Shown here piece after piece: positions 1 through 5,641 of a stretch of DNA of 5,666 nucleotides. This stretch comes from Bacillota bacterium. Lineage in GTDB: Bacteria > Bacillota > Clostridia > Peptostreptococcales > Anaerovoracaceae. Within the stretch, counting starts at the first letter, position 1. Every line of letters begins with the position of its first letter. Below the pieces are notes generated by a model, which saw only the letters and a program-made list of their open reading frames with translations, ran no database searches and had not been told where the DNA came from. A program made the translations under genes and the position numbers. Location: the NCBI GenBank assembly GCA_016302925.1, contig JAEDMR010000130.1:1-5666 (forward strand). Reading direction: 5' to 3'.

Positions 1-46
1 ACAATTCATTGATCAGGATTTCCAGTGGTTTCGGATACTGTCTCAT
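1..46 (-). CDS. recR: Recombination mediator protein RecR, N-terminal 15 codons (partial)
   Basis: RecR works with RecO (and RecF) to load RecA onto SSB-coated single-stranded DNA at gaps. Only the start is present: the minus strand reads MRQYPKPLEILINEL and then runs off the window. RecR proteins typically begin with a tyrosine-proline stretch followed by a short helix of the type 'I..LI.EL', and this matches. The start ATG lies three bases after the ybaB stop codon, the spacing expected for translational coupling, and ybaB-recR is a widely conserved pair. The identification rests on 15 residues plus synteny. The helix-hairpin-helix, zinc finger and Toprim domains lie outside the window. Confidence 0.85.
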   Translation of the reverse strand, partial: MRQYPKPLEILINEL

Positions 47-49
47 ATC

Positions 50-400
50 TTACAGTCCCGGGATTCCCAGTCCGCCGGTGAGCTTGCTCATCTCTGCGTT
101 GGACATTTCTTCGATCTGGCGGATGCCTTCATTGACAGCGACCATGATCAGGTCCTGCAGCATTTCAATATCCTCCGGATCTACGATTTCCGGCTTCAGC
201 TGTAAATCTGTAATTTCCTTCTTTCCGTTGATCGTTACCGTCACTGCACCGCCTCCTGCAGTGGTTGTCATTTCTTTTTCTTCAATTTCCGCCTGCAGTG
301 CTTCCATCTTTCTCTGCATCGCCTGCATCTGCTGCAGCTGCTTCTGCATGCTGCCGCCGCCCATGGATGGCTTCTTTCCTGCTCTCATTCCTTTTCCCAT
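50..400 (-). CDS. ybaB: YbaB/EbfC family nucleoid-associated DNA-binding protein
   Basis: This 116-residue protein belongs to the YbaB/EbfC family: small dimeric DNA-binding proteins associated with the nucleoid. After a basic, glycine-rich N-terminus (residues 1-17, with KGMRAGKK and GGGSM) comes a Gln/Met-rich helix, about residues 18-43 (QKQLQQMQAMQRKMEALQ), which forms the long tweezer-like helix of the fold. The family core follows: TAGGGAVTVTINGKKEI, then VDPEDIEMLQDLIMVAVNEGI, then a Met/Gly-Pro tail ending GLGIPGL. Length fits the family (about 100-115). The start at 400 is supported by GGAGG at 410-414, nine bases upstream; the internal Met codons lack such a site. The gene sits 52 bases after dnaX and three bases before recR, as in many bacteria, consistent with one operon. 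Its exact role in replication or repair is not settled in general. Confidence 0.95.
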   Translation of the reverse strand: MGKGMRAGKKPSMGGGSMQKQLQQMQAMQRKMEALQAEIEEKEMTTTAGGGAVTVTINGKKEITDLQLKPEIVDPEDIEMLQDLIMVAVNEGIRQIEEMSNAEMSKLTGGLGIPGL

Positions 401-452
401 CGTTCTTTTCCTCCGTAATTCTCTTATATTTTATTCTTAATATTTCATTTGG

Positions 453-2117
453 TTATTCGATTTCCACATGGATTCCCAGCGTTTCACCGACCATCTTCGC
501 CAGGTTCTCAAACTGGCAATCTGCTTCCTGTTTCTGCTCTTCGGATTCTCTCCGGCAGATCATTTTCAGATGGCGTCCCAGATGCCGCTCCATCAGATGC
601 TCCAGCTCCGGCCGCATCTTCTCTGCGTACCGCTGGGCGAATCCTGTTTTCGCCAGAACTGTAAACTGGCTTTCTCCCACATTACCCAGGGTGGTACCGC
701 TGCGGATCAGGTTAAAGCTGCTGGCACTGCCTTCCCCTTCCTCGAAGATCTGGTGCCACAGGTCATCCATCTGTGCCTGGCTCATAGTCGGCGTCTGATC
801 CGGAATTGCAGCGGCCTTGTCCGATGAAGGGGCAGCTGTCGGCTGACTTTCCCGGCTCTGTACCGAAGGCGGTGGGGCTGTCGCCGTTATCGACGTCGGC
901 ACCGTCGGAGTCTGCTCTGCCAGCTGCACAGTTTCCTGCACCGGTGCTGCCGGTACTGAAGCTGGTGCGGAAACGGATACACTCCTCGATGTGAGCTTTT
1001 CCTCATCGATCAGGTTCGTTGCGATGGCAACGATGGCCAGCTCCAGAAGGATCCGCGGCTGGGTGGACCATCTGGCATCCTGTATCGTCTTCGAAAGCCG
1101 CAGTATGGCATCATTAATTTCTTCCAGAGAAATCTGCCGGCTCTGCTGCCGGATTCTTTCTATATTCTCTGCGGACATGTTCAGCATGTCCTCTGGATTT
1201 TTGATAAATTTCGTGATGAGAAGACTGCGGTAATGGGCTGTCCAGTCCTTCATCAGCTGCTTGACATCCTTCCCGTCGGCCAGTGCCCGGTCCAACAGAA
1301 CCAGCGCTTCTGCCACATTATGCACTGCCACCAGATCCGTCAGTTCGATGAAGAAGTCTTCCCCTGCGGTTCCGATGTATTCCAGTACCTTCTCCCGGTC
1401 GATCTGTTTGTCCCCTGCCGCAATGACCTGATCCAGAATACTGAGACCATCCCGCACAGAACCGTCTGCACTGTTTGCCAGCAGCCGCACTGCACTGTCC
1501 GTGATCCCGATGCCTTTCTCCGCACAGATCTTTCGCATGCCGTCTGCCAGCGTCTGCAGCGGTACCCGCTTGAAATCCAGACGCATACACCTGGACAGAA
1601 TGGTAGCCGGCAGCTTCTGCGGCTCCGTGGTAGCCAGAATGAACATGACATTCTCCGGCGGTTCCTCCAGCGTCTTCAGCAGGGCATTGAATGCACCTGT
1701 CGAAAGCATATGCACTTCGTCGATGATATAGACCTTTTTCTTTCCTGCCGCCGGCGGATACTTGACACTTTCCCGCAGTTCCCGGATGCTGTCCACGCCG
1801 TTGTTGGATGCCGCATCGATTTCGATGACATCCATAAATGTTCCTTTTTTTATCGCCTCGCAGTTGGCGCAGTGGCCGCACGGCCTTTCGTCACCCTCTT
1901 CAAAATTCCCGTCACCTGTCGTTCCCAGGCAGTTGACCGCCTTGGCCAGGATCCGGGCCGTGGTGGTTTTTCCTGTTCCCCGGGTACCGCAAAAGAGATA
2001 GGCATGACTGACCGTATCTGTGGCAATCTGATATTTGAGAATTTTTACGATATGCTCCTGCCCGAGGATCTCACTGAAAACCTCCGGCCTCTGGGCACGA
2101 TAAAGTGCGGTATACAT
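453..2117 (-). CDS. dnaX: DNA polymerase III subunit gamma/tau (clamp loader ATPase)
   Basis: DnaX is the ATPase of the clamp loader that opens and loads the beta sliding clamp onto primed DNA at the replication fork. With the start at 2117 the protein has 554 residues. Visible elements are the Walker A GTRGTGKT (44-51), four zinc-binding cysteines C63, C80, C83 and C86, Walker B VYIIDEVH (129-136), sensor 1 ILATTE (160-165), the SRC arginine-finger motif (175-177) and the sensor 2 region GSVRDGLSILDQ (219-230). A helical collar (about 245-370) follows, then a Pro/Ala/Ser/Thr-rich linker (about 378-447) and a tau-type C-terminal domain (about 448-554). The reading frame is open further upstream, but that stretch is the SRP RNA gene. 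MYTALYRAQRP is the normal DnaX N-terminus, and AAGGGGAG stands five bases before it. The region between C63 and C80 is 16 residues, longer than in E. coli. No heptameric slippery site is evident in the linker, so tau alone may be made. Confidence 0.97.
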   Translation of the reverse strand: MYTALYRAQRPEVFSEILGQEHIVKILKYQIATDTVSHAYLFCGTRGTGKTTTARILAKAVNCLGTTGDGNFEEGDERPCGHCANCEAIKKGTFMDVIEIDAASNNGVDSIRELRESVKYPPAAGKKKVYIIDEVHMLSTGAFNALLKTLEEPPENVMFILATTEPQKLPATILSRCMRLDFKRVPLQTLADGMRKICAEKGIGITDSAVRLLANSADGSVRDGLSILDQVIAAGDKQIDREKVLEYIGTAGEDFFIELTDLVAVHNVAEALVLLDRALADGKDVKQLMKDWTAHYRSLLITKFIKNPEDMLNMSAENIERIRQQSRQISLEEINDAILRLSKTIQDARWSTQPRILLELAIVAIATNLIDEEKLTSRSVSVSAPASVPAAPVQETVQLAEQTPTVPTSITATAPPPSVQSRESQPTAAPSSDKAAAIPDQTPTMSQAQMDDLWHQIFEEGEGSASSFNLIRSGTTLGNVGESQFTVLAKTGFAQRYAEKMRPELEHLMERHLGRHLKMICRRESEEQKQEADCQFENLAKMVGETLGIHVEIE

Positions 2118-2122
2118 TGGCT

Positions 2123-2130
2123 CTCCCCTT
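2123..2130 (-). promoter_or_regulatory. Ribosome binding site of dnaX (decides the start)
   Basis: The minus strand reads AAGGGGAG, with five bases between it and the ATG at 2117. This supports MYTALYRAQRP as the true N-terminus and argues against an open-frame extension of 52 codons that would read through the SRP RNA gene. Confidence 0.85.
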
Positions 2131-2163
2131 ACAGTCTTTCTGCGTTTATACCAAGATAAGACA

Positions 2164-2318
2164 ATTGCCCTTAAAAAGCTTCGCAGGCGTTGGAGAAGGC
2201 TAGTCTGCGGCACATAAGAACTTCCGCTTATTGCTGCTTCCTTCCGGACCTGACAAGGTTCACGGCATCCCATTGCGCAGGACCCAAACCATGCCAGACG
2301 AAGCTTTTTAAGGGCAAT
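2164..2318 (-). repeat. Perfect 20-bp inverted repeat bracketing the SRP RNA
   Basis: Positions 2164-2183 (ATTGCCCTTAAAAAGCTTCG) and 2299-2318 are exact reverse complements. In the transcript they form a 20-bp stem closing the SRP RNA into one hairpin of about 155 nt. One further G-U pair is possible inward (2184 with 2298), and U-U and A-G mismatches limit it outward. There is no run of U after the 3' arm (it continues UGUCUUAUC), so it is a poor intrinsic terminator. It is more likely the extended terminal helix of the RNA and/or a double-stranded processing site. In Bacillus subtilis the scRNA precursor is known to be trimmed by RNase III at both ends, which makes a similar role here a reasonable inference. 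Confidence 0.85.
2184..2298 (-). ncRNA. ffs: Signal recognition particle RNA, small (4.5S-like) bacterial type
   Basis: This is the RNA scaffold of the signal recognition particle. It binds Ffh and FtsY and directs nascent membrane and secreted proteins to the translocon. The minus strand carries the nearly invariant Ffh-binding hairpin at 2233-2254, with GGUCCGGAAGGAAGCAGC and the GGAA tetraloop at 2242-2245. Flanking strands pair as the rod expected of the SRP S domain: GGGUC and UGCG on the 5' side pair with CGCAGAC on the 3' side, GUGAACC precedes the hairpin, and AUGUGCCGCAG follows it, resembling GUGUGCCGGGAUG of E. coli 4.5S RNA. I see no Alu domain like that of the long Bacillus scRNA, so I call it the small type. 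The ends given are the rod inside the perfect terminal repeat; the mature RNA may include part of that repeat. Location directly upstream of dnaX matches the known scr-dnaX synteny in Firmicutes. Confidence 0.95.
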
Positions 2319-2332
2319 ATTTCACTTCATCT

Positions 2333-2361
2333 ACTATACCATTTTTGGAGCGGCAGGTCAA
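2333..2361 (-). promoter_or_regulatory. Sigma-A-type promoter of the SRP RNA (and probably dnaX-ybaB-recR)
   Basis: On the minus strand, TTGACC (2356-2361) and TATAGT (2333-2338) are separated by exactly 17 bases, one mismatch each from the TTGACA/TATAAT consensus. The predicted start is near 2325-2327, 7-9 bases upstream of the 5' arm of the SRP stem. The -35 box begins only seven bases after the symporter stop codon (2368-2370). The strength fits a stable RNA gene. With no terminator seen before dnaX, it can also supply the operon mRNA. Confidence 0.85.
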
Positions 2362-2367
2362 GAAAAA

Positions 2368-3696
2368 TCAGAACGCCACCTTCATAAACAGTGCAACACA
2401 GCACAGAATCACCGCACATGGCACATACAGGAATTTTCCTGCACTGTACCACAGACTGCCGTGAATTCTGGATGCGTTTTTATTAATCTCATCCAGCAGA
2501 TCATCCTTCTTCATGATCCAGAACCAGGAAATTGCACCGATGGTTGCTCCCAGCGGAATAATGTAGATTGACACGATATCCATCCAAGGTCCCCAGTTGA
2601 AGATCGGTTCCATCTGCAGACCGAATCCCAGACAAATCACACCCAGAAGCACCAGCACCAGATTCCGGCTCAGTTTCGGGAAACGGTGCAGCAGAGATTC
2701 ACCCACCGCTTCGAACATATTTTGCAAAGAGCTGACACCGGCAAAAATCATAGCCGTGTACAGAATCACCGCAAACGCCTGGCCGAATGGGATATCCTGC
2801 AGGATCCTCGGCAGGGTGACAAACAGCAGGGACGGACCAGCACCTACATCCAGTCCATAAGCGAAGCAGGCAGGAATGATAACCAGGGCCGCCACCATGG
2901 CAGCGATAGTATCACAGATTGCAGTCCGCACCGCCACATAAACCACATCTTCACTGTCTTCCAGATAAGCACCGTACACGATCATGCCGCTTCCGGTAAC
3001 CGAAAGAGAGAAGAAAGCCTGACCCATGGCCCATACCCAGACCATCGGATTTTTCAGAGCCTCCCAGTCCGGTGTGAACATAAAGCGATACCCTTCCGCT
3101 GCCCCCGGCAGCATGGATACCCGGATTGCCAGCACAACGAAAATGATAAAGAAGACCGGCATCATAATCTTATTGGTTTTTTCGATGCTCTTCGCACCCA
3201 GAAACAGGGTCAGCAGTGTTCCCACCACAATAATGATATGAAACGGCACCACGGAATACTCCGTAGTGGAAAATGTGCCGAACCATGCTTCCGTATCCAC
3301 TTCCATCAGGTTGCCCGTAATGGAATTCCAGAAAGCCTTCAGCACATAAGAGATGATCACTGCGTATCCGATGGCGATACACATGGATCCTGCCAGCGGA
3401 AGCCATCCAACCAGCCCGCCTGCAGTTCCAAGGTTCCGGCTGCGCGTTTCCCAAGCTGCACGATATGCGCCCAGGGTTCCGGTTCTGGCCCTGCGTCCCA
3501 CCGCATATTCAGCGGCAAGTCCCACTGCACTGAACAGTGCAACGAAGATCAGATATGCCACCAGGAAGGCACTTCCGCCGTTTGCACCCATCTTCGCAGG
3601 AAAGCCCCAGACATTGGCCATACCCACCGCCGATCCAACCGCAGCGAGAATAAATCCCCACCGGGTGGAGAATTTTACAGTATTTCCTTTACCCAT
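2368..3696 (-). CDS. Sodium-dependent amino acid symporter, neurotransmitter:sodium symporter (SNF) family
   Basis: This is a LeuT-fold, sodium-coupled importer of the inner membrane. Bacterial members such as LeuT, MhsT and Tyt1 carry amino acids; the substrate here cannot be read from sequence. The 442 residues hold about 11 hydrophobic helices: 14-34, 41-63, 98-123, 149-168, 178-197, 216-245, 255-282, 303-335, 346-362, 368-395 and 418-440. This equals the 11-helix layout of Fusobacterium Tyt1 rather than the 12 of LeuT. Helix 1 carries the unwound, sodium-binding stretch GSAVGMAN (21-28), then VWGFPAKMGANGGSAFL (29-45). Helix 6 carries MGQAFFSLSVTGSG (224-237), the substrate-site counterpart of LeuT FFTLS. 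The arginine usual before the FP pair of helix 1 is Gly31, while the helix 10 aspartate (Asp373) is present. The start at 3696 has AAGGAG at 3707-3712. It has its own promoter and no visible terminator before the SRP RNA promoter. Confidence 0.93.
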   Translation of the reverse strand: MGKGNTVKFSTRWGFILAAVGSAVGMANVWGFPAKMGANGGSAFLVAYLIFVALFSAVGLAAEYAVGRRARTGTLGAYRAAWETRSRNLGTAGGLVGWLPLAGSMCIAIGYAVIISYVLKAFWNSITGNLMEVDTEAWFGTFSTTEYSVVPFHIIIVVGTLLTLFLGAKSIEKTNKIMMPVFFIIFVVLAIRVSMLPGAAEGYRFMFTPDWEALKNPMVWVWAMGQAFFSLSVTGSGMIVYGAYLEDSEDVVYVAVRTAICDTIAAMVAALVIIPACFAYGLDVGAGPSLLFVTLPRILQDIPFGQAFAVILYTAMIFAGVSSLQNMFEAVGESLLHRFPKLSRNLVLVLLGVICLGFGLQMEPIFNWGPWMDIVSIYIIPLGATIGAISWFWIMKKDDLLDEINKNASRIHGSLWYSAGKFLYVPCAVILCCVALFMKVAF

Positions 3697-3755
3697 AACA
3701 AAAAGTCTCCTTATACGTATTCTGTTACATATCTTATAACATGTACCCTTTTGAC

Positions 3756-3784
3756 ATTATACACTGAAAATTCAGAAGATTCAA
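3756..3784 (-). promoter_or_regulatory. Sigma-A-type promoter of the symporter gene
   Basis: On the minus strand, TTGAAT (3779-3784) is followed after 17 bases by a perfect TATAAT (3756-3761). Transcription should start near 3749, giving a leader of about 53 nt ahead of the ATG at 3696. It lies downstream of the dipeptidase terminator, so the symporter is probably transcribed independently. The leader contains an 8-bp palindrome (ATACGTAT, 3713-3720) next to the ribosome binding site, of unknown meaning. Confidence 0.8.
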
Positions 3785-3818
3785 TGGATTTCTGTCAATC
3801 TTCCGGTTTTAACACAAG

Positions 3819-3850
3819 CGAAAACCCCAGTTATCATTCTGGGGTTTTCG
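3819..3850 (-). terminator. Rho-independent terminator of the C69 dipeptidase gene
   Basis: A perfect 12-bp stem, CGAAAACCCCAG (3819-3830) with CTGGGGTTTTCG (3839-3850), encloses an 8-nt loop. It lies 39 bases after the dipeptidase stop codon. On the minus strand the GC-rich CCCCAG/CTGGGG core is followed by TTTTCGCTTGTGTT, an imperfect U-rich tail. The A4/T4 flanks make it nearly symmetrical, so it could also act on plus-strand transcripts, although no plus-strand gene is present. Confidence 0.8.
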
Positions 3851-3889
3851 TGGTACATCTATTTACTTCCGTTCAATGTATCCTGCAGA

Positions 3890-5629
3890 TTACAGGCTCT
3901 CAAGGAAATCCATCGGAGCGTAAACGTAGCCGCCATATACATAAGGTGCCTTGGACATCTCTGCAGTCGTTGTCTTGCCGTTTTCCGTTACGGTATACTC
4001 TGTCTGGCCCAGTGTTACCTTGAATGTCTTGTCAGCACCCTTCAGGGTATAAACTTTGCCGGCTTTTGTGGTCTTCTTTGTTACCGTGTATCCATAGAAG
4101 TTTGCCGCCTGGGTCATCTTCGTGTCTGCCACAAAGGTGTGTTTTCTTGCATTGTTTGTGCGGTCATTTACATTGTCCACTGCAGTCAGCAGCAGATTGT
4201 TATACAGATTGGTGGTGCCCAGATACTGCTCTTTCGCATTCTTGTTTGCCAGTGCAGTAACGTAAGCTCTTCCTGCCTTCTTGCTTTCCTTGTATTTCTT
4301 GCTGATCTTTGCGATCTCGCTCTGCATATTCTTCAGCATGATCTTTTCCTGCAGCAGGTTGTAGTCCTTCACGCCCTGGGACAGGAACGCACGATCCATC
4401 TCTGCGATGCCGCAGATCCGCTTGCATGCATAGTACATGCTCTTGTCGCTGTACTGGTTCAGATCTACCTTATATGCATCGTAGGTATCCGTAATGCCGC
4501 TGAATGCAGGAACAAATACAGCGTGCTCTGCATTACCCATGGACAGCCACTGCAGCATGCAGGTATCTGCCGGCAGATTTTCATTCACCTGAATGATATG
4601 TACATCAGACTGGCGAGTCACACCGATAGCGCGTCTGGCTGCGTTCTCCGCCTTCATCATGTCAAATTCAGTTCCTTCGTACCGGTCCCCGTAAAGCTGC
4701 ATCAGATCGATGACGGATACTTTCTGATCCGGCGTATAGAACAGTTCATAAAATTCCTTATCGCTGTAGGTTCCTACAGAGGAAGGTGCCAGCACCTGAT
4801 GGCCTCTCCAGGTACGCATGTTGGAGTATTCACTTCTCTCTGCCGTATCGATAGATTCCACCAGATTGTATCTGCCCTGCGCATCCTTCACGGCACCGCC
4901 GGCCTTGTCGATGGTTTCAAACAGGTTCTTGGAGAAAAAGAAGTTCTCGGTGTCCTGCGGGTCAACCCAGTCGATCATGATCTGATTTCCGAATACAGCT
5001 ACCTTATCGGTCGGCATCTTCATGGCAGCGTAAGTATGTCCTCCATAAATTTCAAAGATCCAGGCTTCCTTCTGATCCGCGAAGAACAGGGTATTCCATT
5101 CTTCTGAACCGTAGGTGTCAACCAGCTCACCCAGCTTTTCCACAGCACCCCGTGCTGTTTTGCACTGGCAGGCAATCAGACCCGGCAAAATCGCTTCACG
5201 CAGACCTGTTCCGGTCTCCATCACAGGATCCAGTGCCTCGTACTCCGGTTTCACGCCGGTGGATACAGTACCAATCACAGCCAGACCGTATTCATTGGTG
5301 CAGCTGGCAGGATACATACCGTCACCTGCATCGGTTGCATCCGGCACATAGGTGTACTTATATGTCGTCTTCGGCAGCGGCACTTTGAATCCGTTCTGGT
5401 CTTCCCCGTCATCGACAAAGTACCGTCCGGCCTTCGTCACTCTCGGCTGTACCAGGAACATCTTGTTGTAGGAACCGCTTCCCTGGTCCTCACTTCGCGC
5501 AATAACGGTTGTTCCTTCTGCACTGACATCCTTACCTACATACATCCCTGTGCAGGCGAAAGCTCCGGCAGTGGACAGAACCAGTGCCAGAATCACAGTC
5601 AGTGTGATCACACGCATTCTTCTTTTCAT
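3890..5629 (-). CDS. Secreted C69-family dipeptidase (Ntn-hydrolase) with C-terminal copper-amine-oxidase-N-like domain
   Basis: C69 peptidases are N-terminal-nucleophile cysteine hydrolases that split dipeptides; PepD of lactobacilli is the type. The chosen start at 5629 (MKRRMRVITL) has AAGGAG at 5636-5641, six bases upstream, and gives 579 residues; an ATG nine codons earlier lacks that support. Residues 1-25 form a signal peptide: KRRMR, a hydrophobic core, and the cleavage motif AFA. Next comes CTGMYVGKD with Cys26, the expected nucleophile. Family stretches follow: GTTVIARSEDQ (39-49), TNEYGLAVIGT (111-121), EAWIFEIYGG (188-197), FGNQ (213-216), and MRTWRGHQVLAPSS (271-284). The catalytic domain spans about 26-420, then a charged helical segment (about 420-470). 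Residues about 497-579 resemble the Cu_amine_oxidN1 fold common on Firmicute surface proteins (GYTVTKK, KVTLGQTEYTV, APYVYGGYVYAPMDFLESL). The protein is likely exported; the natural substrate is unknown. Its own promoter is not resolved because the upstream sequence is cut off. Confidence 0.92.
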   Translation of the reverse strand: MKRRMRVITLTVILALVLSTAGAFACTGMYVGKDVSAEGTTVIARSEDQGSGSYNKMFLVQPRVTKAGRYFVDDGEDQNGFKVPLPKTTYKYTYVPDATDAGDGMYPASCTNEYGLAVIGTVSTGVKPEYEALDPVMETGTGLREAILPGLIACQCKTARGAVEKLGELVDTYGSEEWNTLFFADQKEAWIFEIYGGHTYAAMKMPTDKVAVFGNQIMIDWVDPQDTENFFFSKNLFETIDKAGGAVKDAQGRYNLVESIDTAERSEYSNMRTWRGHQVLAPSSVGTYSDKEFYELFYTPDQKVSVIDLMQLYGDRYEGTEFDMMKAENAARRAIGVTRQSDVHIIQVNENLPADTCMLQWLSMGNAEHAVFVPAFSGITDTYDAYKVDLNQYSDKSMYYACKRICGIAEMDRAFLSQGVKDYNLLQEKIMLKNMQSEIAKISKKYKESKKAGRAYVTALANKNAKEQYLGTTNLYNNLLLTAVDNVNDRTNNARKHTFVADTKMTQAANFYGYTVTKKTTKAGKVYTLKGADKTFKVTLGQTEYTVTENGKTTTAEMSKAPYVYGGYVYAPMDFLESL

Positions 5630-5635
5630 GTTGAT

Positions 5636-5641
5636 CTCCTT
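5636..5641 (-). promoter_or_regulatory. Ribosome binding site of the C69 dipeptidase (decides the start)
   Basis: AAGGAG on the minus strand lies six bases before the ATG at 5629, so translation should begin at MKRRMRV. This gives a standard signal peptide rather than one with a nine-residue extension. Upstream, the minus strand repeats TTATG three times (about 5642-5658); a TATTAT at the window edge could be a -10 box, but its -35 region is outside the window. Confidence 0.8.

Noticed and set aside
1233..2159. A 308-codon plus-strand open frame opposite dnaX, and a similar one of 322 codons at 4139-5107 opposite the dipeptidase.
   Set aside because: Both are antisense to well-supported genes and have no recognisable domain. 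I saw no convincing ribosome binding site or promoter for them.
2145..2173. A possible separate dnaX promoter: TATAAA at 2145-2150 on the minus strand.
   Set aside because: The sequence at the right distance for a -35 box is TAAGGG, a poor match, and it lies in the SRP stem. A weak promoter cannot be excluded, but I do not annotate it.
2118..2273. A 52-codon N-terminal extension of dnaX in the same open frame.
   Set aside because: It reads through the SRP RNA and the 3' stem arm, has no resemblance to DnaX N-termini, and the strong ribosome binding site lies directly before the internal start at 2117.
3713..3748. Short palindromes in the symporter leader (ATACGTAT; TACAT/ATGTA) as a possible operator or riboswitch.
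   Set aside because: The leader is only about 53 nt, the palindromes are short and AT-rich as expected by chance, and no riboswitch motif is visible.
2686..4023. A 445-codon plus-strand open frame opposite the symporter.
   Set aside because: It is antisense to a clearly recognisable transporter, spans the intergenic terminator and promoter, and its translation is His/Arg/Ser-rich without any family resemblance. It is a shadow of codon bias on the other strand.
5530..5575. The signal peptide of the C69 protein as a lipoprotein signal, because a cysteine follows it.
   Set aside because: The residues before the cysteine (AFA) do not fit the L-[AS]-[GA] lipobox, and the cysteine is the catalytic nucleophile of the family.
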